Shown: positions 45,722 through 56,100 of the stretch, piece after piece | Layout: every line of letters starts with the position of its first letter | How positions within the stretch are numbered: the first letter of the stretch is position 1 | Assembly: GCF_900116645.1 (NCBI RefSeq) | Contig: NZ_FPBO01000027.1 | Location: forward strand, 1-64,000 | Direction: 5' to 3' | Length of the DNA: 64,000 nucleotides | Source of the DNA: Pseudoduganella namucuonensis | Lineage (GTDB): Bacteria > Pseudomonadota > Gammaproteobacteria > Burkholderiales > Burkholderiaceae_D | Made by a program: the position numbers and the translations under genes | Notes under the pieces: generated by a model | What the model was told of the DNA's origin: nothing | The model's database searches: none | What the model saw: only the letters and a program-made list of their open reading frames with translations

Positions 45722-47377
45722 TCAGGGCTTTTTCACGGGCGCGAGATCGAGGTCGGCGAAGTCGAAGCTGAAGTCGGTCTCGCCGGACACCGGCGCCATC
45801 CTCACGCGCTCGATGCTGCCGTCCGGATTCAGCGAAAACGTCACATAGGCGTCGGCGTTGAGATGGCGCTGGCGCCAGCGGACGATGAAGCTGTCGTGCT
45901 GGAAGTGCTCCAGATCGCCCGTCAGGTCCGGCGTGCGCGCGAAGCGCATCACCTGCCGGTCCCCCTCCCGCCGTATCGTCACCTGGCCGTACCAGGGGTC
46001 CTGGTAGTCGCCCTCGTACGCCGCCAAGGCCAGCGAGGGCCGCGACGCCGCGTCGCGCGCGGCGGCGGCCTTGGCCACCTTGGCCAGTTCCTCCCGGTGC
46101 CGTTTGCGCTCGTCGTCCGCGACGATGGAGATCCAGTCGCGCGTGGAGCCGCCCAGGTAATGGTCGAGGATGCGCCACTGCAGCGCGTTCATCGAGCCGC
46201 CGTTCTCGGCGTTGGTGAAGATCGCCACGCCCAGCCTCTCCTCCGGCACCAGCAGCACGCGCGAATAAAAGCCCAGCAGCGCGCCGCCGTGCAGGGCCAG
46301 CTTGCGGCCCTTGTAGTCGCGCAGCTGGAAGCCCAGGCCGTAGGCGTTGAAGTTGGGACGGGTGGCGGCCAGCGCGCCCTTGGGATCGGGGATGCGCATG
46401 GCCGTTTGCGGGCTCCACATCTCGGCCAGCTGCTTTTCGCTGATGAGCTGAACGCCGTCCGGCGTTCTGCCGCCGTCCAGCAGCATGGCCATCCAGCGCG
46501 CGATGTCCTCCGCGTTGCTGTTGATGCCGACCGCGCCCTTGGCGTTCTCCACCGGCACAGCCGGCACGGCGACGGTGCGCTCGTCCACGCGGCTGTGCGG
46601 CGCGGCGTGGTCCGCCGCCCGCAGCATCGCGGCCTGGCTGGTGGTGGTCGCTTGCATGCCCAGCGGCGCCAGGATGCGCTCGCGCATCGCCTCCTCCCAT
46701 GACTTGCCCGTCTTGTCGGCGACGATACGGCCGGCCACGATGTAGTGGACGTTGTCGTAGGCGTAGCCGTTGCGGAAGCTGGTGGCCGGCCGGATGAAGC
46801 GCAGCCGGGCGATGATCTCGTCGGTGCTGTAGGTGCTGCTCGGCCACCACAGCAGGTCGCCGGCGCCCAGCCCAAGGCCGCTGCGGTGCGTGACCAGGTC
46901 GCGGATGGTCATGGCGCCGGTCACGTAGGCGTCGCGCATCTGGAAGCCGGGCAGGTGCTGGATGACGGGATCGTCCCATTTCAGCTTGCCCTCGTCGACC
47001 AGCATGGCCAGCGCGGCGGCCGTGAAGGCCTTGGAGTTGGAGGCGATCTCGAACAGCGTCCGGCCGGTGACCGGGGCCGGCTCGCCGAGCTTGCGCACGC
47101 CGTAGCCCTTGGCCGCCACCACCTTGCCGTCCTTGACGATGGCGATGGCCATGCCGGGGACGTCGAAGGTCTTGAGGACGCGGTTCACGTCCGCGTCCAG
47201 GTCGTAGGCGGCCCGCTGCGCGGCCGCGGCGGGGGCGACGGCCACCTCGTGCGCGTGGAGGTTCGGCGCCGACAACGCCGATAACGCCAGCAGCAGCGGC
47301 GGCAACAACGAAACCCGCGACGCCGGCGACGGCGCGCCGCCTTTCCTCATCATCGGGCTCTTCCTCATCGCGCTCAT
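45722..47377 (-). CDS. Serine hydrolase, beta-lactamase (class C-like) family
   Basis: The 551-residue protein has an N-terminal signal (RVSLLPPLLLALSALSAPNLHA). The penicillin-binding fold follows: SxxK as FEIASNSKAFTA, the YxN motif as YAYDNVHYIV, and the C-terminal HGG region LALHGGALLGFYS. A C-terminal domain (DUF3471-like, FSLNPDGSIERVRMAPV) extends it beyond typical AmpC (about 380). Such proteins are usually D-aminopeptidases or esterases rather than drug-hydrolysing enzymes. The ATG overlaps the stop of the upstream aminopeptidase gene (ATGA), so both are translated together and probably act on periplasmic peptides. Confidence 0.88.
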   Translation of the reverse strand: MSAMRKSPMMRKGGAPSPASRVSLLPPLLLALSALSAPNLHAHEVAVAPAAAAQRAAYDLDADVNRVLKTFDVPGMAIAIVKDGKVVAAKGYGVRKLGEPAPVTGRTLFEIASNSKAFTAAALAMLVDEGKLKWDDPVIQHLPGFQMRDAYVTGAMTIRDLVTHRSGLGLGAGDLLWWPSSTYSTDEIIARLRFIRPATSFRNGYAYDNVHYIVAGRIVADKTGKSWEEAMRERILAPLGMQATTTSQAAMLRAADHAAPHSRVDERTVAVPAVPVENAKGAVGINSNAEDIARWMAMLLDGGRTPDGVQLISEKQLAEMWSPQTAMRIPDPKGALAATRPNFNAYGLGFQLRDYKGRKLALHGGALLGFYSRVLLVPEERLGVAIFTNAENGGSMNALQWRILDHYLGGSTRDWISIVADDERKRHREELAKVAKAAAARDAASRPSLALAAYEGDYQDPWYGQVTIRREGDRQVMRFARTPDLTGDLEHFQHDSFIVRWRQRHLNADAYVTFSLNPDGSIERVRMAPVSGETDFSFDFADLDLAPVKKP

Positions 47378-49227
47378 TTCCTGTTCAGCACCTTGTCCAC
47401 ATTGGCCTGGGTGTCCGGGTGGTAGCGCGGGCGCGCCTGCTTGTACAGGGCCAGCGCCCATTCGCGGTCGGTGGGGCTCTTGAACAGCGCGGTGTACAGC
47501 GGCACCACGAACTTCTTGCGGCCCACCTTCATCAGGAAGGCGCTCAGCGGTTCGCGCACGTCGTGGCCGGCCTTCACGGACGCCAGCTGGAAGCGGAACG
47601 CCACCTCGTTGTTGCCGCTCCTGGCCAGGCCGAAGGCATGGTCCAGCTCCTTCAACTGGGCGGCGGTGGCCTTGCCGTCGATGCCGTTCAGGAAGTGCAT
47701 CCATTCGATGGCGATCCAGTTCTTGGTGTCCAGCGTCGCCGTCGTCAACTCGCCCTTCAGCCACTGGTCGCGCTGCGCGTCCAGCGCGGTCAGGCGCGGC
47801 GACACGGCGCGCTTGGCGGTGCCGGGCACGCCGGCGCCGTGCAGCCATTCCTCCAGTTCGTTCTGCGTCATCACGTCCGGATACTTGTCCAGCAGGTTCT
47901 TGCGCAGGTAGGCCACGAACTGCTCGGTGGTGGCGGACTGGAAGGCGTGCTGGTCGAACCAGCCGCGCAGGAAGGGATCGAACACCTCGCGGCCGGCGCG
48001 CTGCTCCAGCGTGTGCAGCAGCCAGGCGCCCTTGGGATAGGCCAGGCCCTCGTCGGTGTAGGTCTGGGACGGGTTGCCGTCCGGGTCGCGCGTGATCAGC
48101 GCCTGCTTCGCGGTCGGGATGTCCTTGAGCGAGATGAACAGCTCCTCCTGCTCCAGCTGCAGGCCCATCTGCGCCACCTCCGCGCCGTAGATGCTTTCCA
48201 CGATGCGGGTGGTGACGTAGGTGGTGAAGCCCTCGTTCAGCCACCAGTGCTTCCAGGTGGCGTTGGTGACCAGGTTGCCGGACCAGGAGTGCGCCAGTTC
48301 ATGCGCGATCAGGTCGACCAGGCTGCGGTCGCCCGCGATCATGGTCGGCGTGAGGAAGGTCATGCGCGGGTTTTCCATGCCGCCGATGGGGAAGGACGGC
48401 GGCAGCACGATCATGTCGTAGCGTCCCCACCGGTAGGGGCCGTACAGCGCCTCGGCGGCGGCCACCATCTTCTCGGTGTCGGCCAGCTCGTAGGCGGCGG
48501 CCTCGATGCGCGCCGGCTCGGCGTAGACGGCGGTGCGCGGGCCGAGGTCGCGCACCTCGATCTCGCCGATGGCGATGGCCAGCAGGTAGGACGGGATGGG
48601 CTGCGGCATCTTGAACTTCCAGCCGCCGGCGCCGGTGGCCTTGGGGTCGTTCTCGGCGCTCATCACCACGCGCAGGCCGGACGGGGCGTCCACCCGCGCG
48701 CTGTAGGTGAAGCGCACGGCCGGCGTGTCCTGCACCGGCGCCCACGACCGCGCGTCGATGGTCTCGGACTGGCTGAACATGAAGGGCCGCTTGCCGGACA
48801 TGGTCTGCTGCGGCGTCATCCACTGCAGCGCGGGCGCGGTGGGGGCGGTGCGGTAGTAGACGCGCACCTTCTCCGGCTGCGTTGGCAGCGAGATGCGCAG
48901 GGCCTGGCCCTTCTCGGGGTCCGGCTTGTCCAGCATGTAGGAGGCGGCGCTCCAGCGGCCGTTGGGCTGCAGCACCTGCACGCGGGCGATGTTCAACTGG
49001 CGGGTGTCGAGCACCAGCGCGCGGGCGGACTTGTCCAGCCAGTTCAGCGTGAGCTCGGCGTAGCCGGACAGCGTCTTGCTGCCGAAATCGGCCTTCAGGT
49101 CGAGGTGCAGGTTGGTGGTGCGGACCTGGTCGTAGCGCGCGTAGCTGAGCGGGTCGGCGTGGGCGGCCATGCCGATGCCGGCCAGCAGCGCGCACAGCGT
49201 TCTGCGCAGAGGGATAGTCGTTCGCAT
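47374..49227 (-). CDS. Periplasmic M1 aminopeptidase, leukotriene A4 hydrolase-like
   Basis: The 617-residue zinc aminopeptidase has a signal peptide (MRTTIPLRRTLCALLAGIGMAAHA), GGMENP exopeptidase motif, zinc site HELAHSWSGN with the second Glu in WLNEGFTTY 18 residues on, and a C-terminal helical domain of the leukotriene A4 hydrolase type. The ATG at 49227 is chosen because the signal peptide starts there; the frame stays open upstream without coding character. It would release N-terminal residues from exported peptides. It is translationally coupled to the beta-lactamase-family gene. Confidence 0.92.
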   Translation of the reverse strand: MRTTIPLRRTLCALLAGIGMAAHADPLSYARYDQVRTTNLHLDLKADFGSKTLSGYAELTLNWLDKSARALVLDTRQLNIARVQVLQPNGRWSAASYMLDKPDPEKGQALRISLPTQPEKVRVYYRTAPTAPALQWMTPQQTMSGKRPFMFSQSETIDARSWAPVQDTPAVRFTYSARVDAPSGLRVVMSAENDPKATGAGGWKFKMPQPIPSYLLAIAIGEIEVRDLGPRTAVYAEPARIEAAAYELADTEKMVAAAEALYGPYRWGRYDMIVLPPSFPIGGMENPRMTFLTPTMIAGDRSLVDLIAHELAHSWSGNLVTNATWKHWWLNEGFTTYVTTRIVESIYGAEVAQMGLQLEQEELFISLKDIPTAKQALITRDPDGNPSQTYTDEGLAYPKGAWLLHTLEQRAGREVFDPFLRGWFDQHAFQSATTEQFVAYLRKNLLDKYPDVMTQNELEEWLHGAGVPGTAKRAVSPRLTALDAQRDQWLKGELTTATLDTKNWIAIEWMHFLNGIDGKATAAQLKELDHAFGLARSGNNEVAFRFQLASVKAGHDVREPLSAFLMKVGRKKFVVPLYTALFKSPTDREWALALYKQARPRYHPDTQANVDKVLNRK

Positions 49228-49357
49228 AGGCTCATTCGTCTTGTTGAGAAAAACGCCCGCCATGTTCGTGACTGGCGAAGCGGCGGTGCAGAATAGCATA
49301 CCCAGGCGCCCGTGAACCGCGCGGCGCGGCGCGCTCGCTGTGCTATCATGCGGCCTG

Positions 49358-49480
49358 AACTTTGGGGAGTAGTCGGCTTCCGGTCCCGCCGGAAGAACCT
49401 GTGTCAACATGATCGGCCCGCAGGCCGTGGCGCAGGTGGCCAGCACCGCTGGCTTGACGAGACCATTGATCGAGGGGCGG
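49358..49480 (+). ncRNA. yybP-ykoY (manganese) riboswitch
   Basis: The sequence TTTGGGGAGTAG..CGGCTTCCGG (from 49361), GTCAACATGA (about 49402) and TTGACGAGACC (49454-49464) carries the conserved segments of the yybP-ykoY Mn2+ aptamer. A GGGCGGC/GCCGCCC stem (49475-49502) follows, and the gene for a UPF0016 Mn2+/Ca2+ exporter starts at 49545. A TATCAT -10-like box is at 49344-49349. The rest of 49228-49544 holds no gene. Binding of Mn2+ would allow exporter expression. Confidence 0.9.
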
Positions 49481-49544
49481 CCGCTATGGGCCGGAGCCGC
49501 CCTTGGATCATTGGTTAACGTCCGGCCCTTGAGATCACCCCATC

Positions 49545-50120
49545 ATGGAAGCTTTCCTCATCTCCGCGGGCATCGTGGCCCTGGCCGAAATCGGCGACAA
49601 AACCCAGCTGCTCGCCTTCCTGCTCGCCGCGCAATTCCGCCGTCCCGTGCCCATCGTGCTGGGCATCTTCACGGCCACCGTGCTCAACCACGCCTTCGCC
49701 GGCGCCGCCGGCGCCTTCGTCACCACCCTGCTGGGGCCGGACGCGCTGCGCTGGGTGCTGGGCCTGTCCTTCATCGCCATGGCGGGCTGGATACTGGTGC
49801 CGGACGAGATCGACGAGGACGCGCGGCCGGCGGCCAGGTACGGCGTGTTCGCGACCACGGTGATCGCCTTCTTCCTGGCCGAGATGGGCGACAAGACGCA
49901 GATCGCCACCGTGGCGCTGGCGGCCCGCTTCGACAGCCTGGCGGCGGTGGTGATGGGCACCACCCTCGGCATGATGCTGGCCAACGTGCCGGCCGTCTAC
50001 CTGGGCAGGAGCGCGGCCACCAGGGTGCCGCTCAAGCTGGTGCACGGGATCGCGGCGCTGATCTTCGCGGCGCTGGGCGTGGCGACCCTGCTGGGGGCGG
50101 GCGACGGCCTGATTGGCTGA
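49545..50120 (+). CDS. UPF0016/GDT1-family manganese exporter (MneA type)
   Basis: The 191-residue membrane protein consists of two related halves, each with the signature E-x-G-D-K-T/S: ALAEIGDKTQLLAFLLA and FLAEMGDKTQIATVALA. These acidic residues form the cation path of the TMEM165/GDT1 family. About six helices are seen. Bacterial members export Mn2+ and are controlled by Mn2+ riboswitches, and the yybP-ykoY aptamer just upstream supports this role. Its stop is five bp before the convergent end of the glucan synthase gene. Confidence 0.93.
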   Translation: MEAFLISAGIVALAEIGDKTQLLAFLLAAQFRRPVPIVLGIFTATVLNHAFAGAAGAFVTTLLGPDALRWVLGLSFIAMAGWILVPDEIDEDARPAARYGVFATTVIAFFLAEMGDKTQIATVALAARFDSLAAVVMGTTLGMMLANVPAVYLGRSAATRVPLKLVHGIAALIFAALGVATLLGAGDGLIG

Positions 50121-50125
50121 CGTCG

Positions 50126-53100
50126 TCACTGCCGCGGCAGGCCGAGGATCACGCGGTGCGGCTGGCCGTCGTCGACCAGCGGGATGTCGTTGCCGGCCTG
50201 CGCAACCCCGTCGACCGTCAATCCCGGCGCGCCGCGCGCCACCTCGATCGTGTATTCGCTGCCGCCGAAGCGGTAGCGCAGCGTGTAGCCGTCCCAGTCT
50301 CCGGGAACCTTGGGATCGAGGGTCAGCTTGTCGGCCGAGCGCGTCAGGCCCAGCAGCGATTCCAGGATCAGCCGGTACATCCAGCCCGAGGACCCGGTGT
50401 ACCAGCTCCAGCCGCCCCGGCCCACGTGCGGCGACACGGCGTACACGTCGGCCGTCACCACGTAGGGCTCCACCTTGTACACCATGCTCGACTCCCAGGT
50501 CGAGCCGTGCCGCACCGGATTGATCATCCGCATCAGCTCCCAGGCGCGCTCCACGTTGCCCATCTTGGCGAAGGCCATCACGGTCCAGATCGCGGCGTGG
50601 GTGTACTGGCCGCCGTTCTCGCGCACGCCCGGCACGTAGCCGCGGACATAGCCCGGATTCGGGTCGGCCTTGTCGAACGGCGGGTCGAGCAGCTGGATCA
50701 GGCCGTGGTCGCGCCGCACCAGGCGCTGGTCGACCTGCTCCATGGCGCCGTGCACGCGCTCCTTGTTGGCCGCGCCGGACAGCACGCCCCAGCTTTGCGA
50801 GATGGAGTCGATCTGGCATTCCTCGTTCTCGTGCGAGCCCAGCGGCGTGCCGTCGTCGAAATAGGCGCGGCGGTACCACTGGCCGTCCCACGCGTTCTGC
50901 TCGACGTTGGCGGCCAGCTTGCCCGCCTCCTCGCGGCACTCGGCGGCGAACGGGCCGTCGCCCTTGCGCTCGGCCACGCCGGCGAAGCGCTGCAGCACGT
51001 CGAACAGGAAGAAGGCCAGCCACACGCTCTCGCCCTTGCCCTCCTCGCCCACCTTGTCCATGCCGTCGTTCCAGTCGCAGGAGCCGATCAGCGGCAGGCC
51101 GTGCGCGCCGAAGCGCAGGCCGTTGCGGATGGCGCGCACGCAGTGCTCGTAGACGTCGCCCGTCTGCGCCGAGCGCACCGGCAGGTCGTAGTAGGAATCC
51201 TCCTCCTGCTTGACGGGGCGCCCCTCCAGGAAGTGCACCACCTCGCCCAGCACGCTGACGTCGCCGGTGCTGGAGACGTAGCGCCACACGGCCAGCGGCA
51301 GCCACAGGTAGTCGTCCGAGCAGTGCGTGCGCACGCCGCGGTCCGACGGCGGGTGCCACCAGTGCTGCACGTCGCCCTCCAGGAACTGGTGGGCGCAGCA
51401 CAGCACGATGTGGTCGCGCAGGATCCTCGGTTCGGTGTGCACCATGGCCATCGCGTCCTGCAGCTGGTCGCGGAAGCCGAAGGCGCCGCCGGACTGGTAG
51501 TAGCCGCTGCGCGCCCACATGCGGCAGGCGATGGTCTGGTACATCAGCCAGCCGTTGGCGATGACGTCGATGGCCGGTTCCGGCGTGGTGATCTGCACCG
51601 CGCCCAGCACCCGGTCCCAGTGCGCGCGCACGGCCGCCAGCGTCTCGCGCGCGGCGGCCAGGCCGCCGTGCTTCTGCACCAGGCTGGAGGCGTCGGCGTT
51701 GCGGCGCCCGCCCAGGCCGAGGATGAACACGATCTCGCGCTCCTGGCCCGGCATCAGGTCGAACGGCGCCTGGATCGCGCCGCAGCTGTCGAGCGCCGTG
51801 CCGACCTTGCCGGACAGGCGCGAGCGCTTGAGCGCGGCCGGACTGGCCAGCGTGCCGTTGCGGCCGACGAACTCGGCGCGGTCGGCCGTCACCGAGCGCA
51901 GGCTGGCGTCGGCGTTGAAGAAGGCCACGCGGCCGGAGAACTCGGTGTTGTACGGGTTCCTGGCCAGCAGCGCGCCGCTGACCGCGTCCACCTCGGTGAT
52001 GATGTGCATGCCGGACTTGGAGCGCATGTCGCCCAGCACCCACTCGACGTAGCCGGTGACGGACAGGCGGCGGTTGATCAGCGAGTCGTTGCGCACCTTG
52101 ATGACGGTGTAGCGCACCGGCGCGTCCAGCGCCACGAAGGTGGTCAGCTCGGAGGTGACGCCGGCCTCGGTGTGCTCGAACACGCTGTAGCCGAAACCGT
52201 GGCGCGTGACGTAGTCGCCGGCGCCGCGGGCCGGCAGCGCCGTGGGCGACCACACCTGCCCGCTCTGCTCGTCGCGCAGGTAGAAGGCCTCGCCGCTGGC
52301 GTCGGACACCGGGTCGTTGTGCCACGGCGTGAGGCGGTACTCGTGCGCGTTCTCCTGCCAGGTGTAGGCCTGGCCGCTCTCCGAGATCACGCTGCCGAAC
52401 TGCGGGTTGGCCAGCACGTTGGACCAGGGCGCCGGGGTGCGCTGGTTGGCGCCGGTGACGATCACGTACTCGCGGCCGTCGGCCGAGAAGCCGCCCATGC
52501 CGTTGTCCAGGATCAGCCCGTGCGGGCGGCGCGTGTTGGGGCCGGCGTCCGAATACTCGCCGCGGGTGTCGGCCATCAGCGGCGGCATGCGCAGCGGCGC
52601 CGGGCCGGGCCGCTTGATCTGCTCGGCCAGCGTGCCGCGCTCGTCGCTGACGATGACGCGCGCCACCGACTGCAGCAGCACCCGGTCGTCCGGCGCGATC
52701 TGCTCGCCCATGCGCACGAAGATGCCGCCCGGGCGGTCGATGGCCTGGGCGTCGATGCCGGAGGCGATCAGGCCCATGATCTGGTCGTGCAGCGCCTGGC
52801 GGTAGCCGGACAGGTCCTCGTACCAGATCACCAGGTCCACCACCAGCCCCTTCAGGCGCCAGTAGGCGTGCGCCTGCACCATCTGGCGCGCCAGCTCGAT
52901 GTTGGCCGGGTCGCGGATCTGCAGCAGCACGATGGGCAGGTCGCCCGAGATCGCGTAGGCCCACAGGCCGGACTGGCCGCGCTGGTTGCGCGTCAGGATG
53001 CCGGCGTCGGCGCGCAGCGCGGCGTTCGGGTAGATCACGCTGTTGGCCAGGCGGCCGTACAGCTGGGCGTCGGTCTCGCTGGCGTTGAGCTGGCGCAGCA

Positions 53101-56100
53101 CCACCTGGCTGTGGGTCCAGGCCAGTTCGAACACGCGGTCGGCCAGGTGGCGGTCCTGGTACTTGTCGATCAGGTGCAGCGCGGCCTCGCGCGTGTCGGT
53201 CATGCCGGTGACGATGTCGACCACGGCCGACTCGTCCGGCTCCAGCACCACCTGGTAGCGGATCGCCACGATGGGGTCCAGCACCGAGCCCTCGGCGCCG
53301 CTCAGCGGCCCCTCGTCGATCATGGCGCGCGGCGCGATCGCCGTGTTGCCGCGGCCCAGGAACTTCGAGCGGTCGGTCTCGTAGGACACGCTGCTGACCG
53401 AGGCGTCGTGCAAGGTCATCAGGTGCAGCATGTAGGGCATGTGCTCGTCCTTGCCGCGCGGGCGGCGGGTGCACAGGATGGCCGTCTCGTGCGGCAGCAC
53501 CTCGGTCTGCACGAACAGCTTGGAGAAGGCCGGGTGCGCCGCGTCGGCGGCGGCCGGCGCCATCACCACCTCGGCGAAGCTGGTCACCTCGATGGTGCGG
53601 CGGCGGTCGGACTTGTTGGTGATGCGGGTGCGCCGCATCTCGATGTCGTCCTCCGGCGAGACCACGATCTCGGTGTACAGCTCCAGTTCGCGGTCGGTGC
53701 GGCGGAACTCGGCGCGGCCCTCGGAGAAGATCACCTCGTACTTGCGCGGCTCGACCAGGGTGGGCTGGTAGGTGGTGGACCAGAAGGCGCCGTCCTCCAG
53801 GTCGCGCACGTAGCAGAAGTTGCCCCAGTTGTCGCGCGTGCTGTCCTCGCGCCAGCGGGTCACGGCCAGGTCCTTCCAGCGGCTGTAGCTGCCGCCGGCG
53901 TTGGTCACCATCACATGGTAGCGGCCGTTCGACAGCAGCTGCGTCTCCGGCACCGGCGTGGCGGCCTGACCCAGGATCCGCATCGGCATCATGGACTGCT
54001 CCTGCGCCGTGCTGCGGATGGCGGCCTGCTCGGCCGTGTTGGAATAGAAGGCGCCCGCCTGCGGGCTGCGCTCCTGCAGCACCAGCAGCGTCGATTGCAG
54101 CAGCGGGTCGGCCTCGAAGCGGCGCTGCATGGGCCGGTCGTGCAGCAGGAAGCTCAGCGCCAGCAGGCCCATGCCCTGGTGGTGCACCATGAAGGAGCGG
54201 ATCACCGCGTGGCTCTGGCCGCGCGGCAGGCGCGCCGCCGTGAAGTCGACCGCCTCGTAGAAGCCGTAGCGGCCCATGAAGCCCATGGCGGCCATGCGCT
54301 GCAGGTTGACGCACGCGGCCTCGGCGCGCACCATCAGGCCCAGCATGGTGGCGTAGGGCGCGATCACCAGGTCGTCCGCCAGGCCGCGCTTCAGGCCCAG
54401 GCCGGGCACGCCGAAGGCGCGGTACTGGTAGTTGAGCGAGGCGTCGGTGGTGTTGTAGCCGGACTCGGAGATCCCCCACGGCACGCTGCGCTGCTTGCCG
54501 TACTCGATCTGCGCGGTGATGACGGACTGGTAGGTCTGGTCCAGCAGCGTCTCCGGGTAGTTCGGCATCACCAGCAGCGGCATCAGGTATTCGAACATGG
54601 AGCCGGACCACGACAGCAGCACCGGCTCGCCGTTCAGGATGCACAGCTGGCGGCCCAGCGCGAACCAGTGCTCCTGCGGCAGCTGGCCCTGGGCGATGGC
54701 GACGAAGCTGGCCAGCCGCACCTCGGAGGCCAGCAGGTCGTAATAGCTGGCGTCCAGGCGCCGCTCGGTGACGTTGTAGCCGATCGCCAGCAGGTTGGTG
54801 GTGGGGTTGAACAGGAAGCCGTATTCCACCTGCGCGTATTCCTGCGCCTGGCGCGCCAGGTCGGTCAGCTCGGCGATGCGCTCGCGCGCCCTGATGCTGC
54901 CGCGCTCCACCAGCGCCGCCAGCACCTGCTGGCGTTCGCGTTCGCTGGGCGCCAGGTCGGACTGCGGGCTGCCGCTGGCCGGCATGCCGGCCAGTTCGCG
55001 CAGCGTGGGGATGCGCATCATGTTGGCGTCGAAGATCTCGCCGGCCGTGATCCACGGCGCCAACTCCAGCAGGTCGTCCAGCGCGGCGCGGCACTGCGCG
55101 GCCAGCGCCGCGGCCCAGTGGCGCACGGCGGGGTCGGCGGCGGCCTCGTGGCCGGGATCGAAGGCGGCGCTGGCCTCGGCCGCGCGCTTGAGCCAGGCGT
55201 GCATGTCGACCAGGCTGGCCGGGAACAGCGGCAGCACGGCGGCGGCGTCGCGCCGCAGCGCCAGCAGCTGCTCGGGCACGGCGGCGCCGGCCGCGGCGGC
55301 GGCCTCGTGCAGCACGTCGATGGTGGTGACGATGCCGTCCAGCAGTTGCACGCCGGCGATGGGCTGGTCCAGCTGGTGCAGCAGGCCCTGCTGCAGGGTC
55401 AGCAGGTGGCCGGCCAGGTTGCCGCTGTCCACCGTCGAGATGTAGACGGGATGCAGCGGCTTCATGCTCAGCGTGTCGTACCAGTTGTAGAAATGGCCCT
55501 GGTGGCGTTCCAGCTGGGCCATGCTGCGCATGGTGGCGGCGGTGCGCGCCACCAGCTCGCCGCCGCCGATGTAGCCGAAGTCGTGCGCGCTCAGGTTGGC
55601 CAGCAGCGCCATGCCGATGTTGGTGGGCGAGGTGCGGTGGGCGATCACCTGGGTCGGATGCTCTTGCATATTGTCCGGCGGCAGCCAGTTGTCCTGGGGT
55701 CCGACGAAGGTTTCGAAATAGCCCCAGGTCTTGCGCGCCAGCGTGTGCAGGAAGCGGTTCTGCTCCTCCGTCAGCACCGCCTGCTCGCGCGGCAGCGGAA
55801 GGCTGATCCACCACGCCACCACCGGCGCGCCCAGCCAGGCCGCCAGGAACAGCAGCGCCGGGCCGATCGCGCCCGGGCGCCAGGCCACCAGGGCGGCGCC
55901 GGCCGCCAGCGCGATGGCGGGCGAGGCCCACATGCCGCGCCAGTGGTCGGCCAGCGAGTCGCCGCCGCGCGCCAGCGCGGAGGCGCGCCATTCCAGCAAG
56001 TGGCGGCGCGAGAACAGCAGCCGCCAGCCGGTGCGCACGATGGCGTCCAGGCTGATGTAGCTTTCGTAGGGCAGGAACACCAGCGTCAGCAGCGCGTGCG

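Noticed and set aside
45722-47377. Acquired beta-lactamase resistance gene
   Set aside because: Length, C-terminal domain and operon with an aminopeptidase fit a chromosomal serine hydrolase; no mobile element is nearby.
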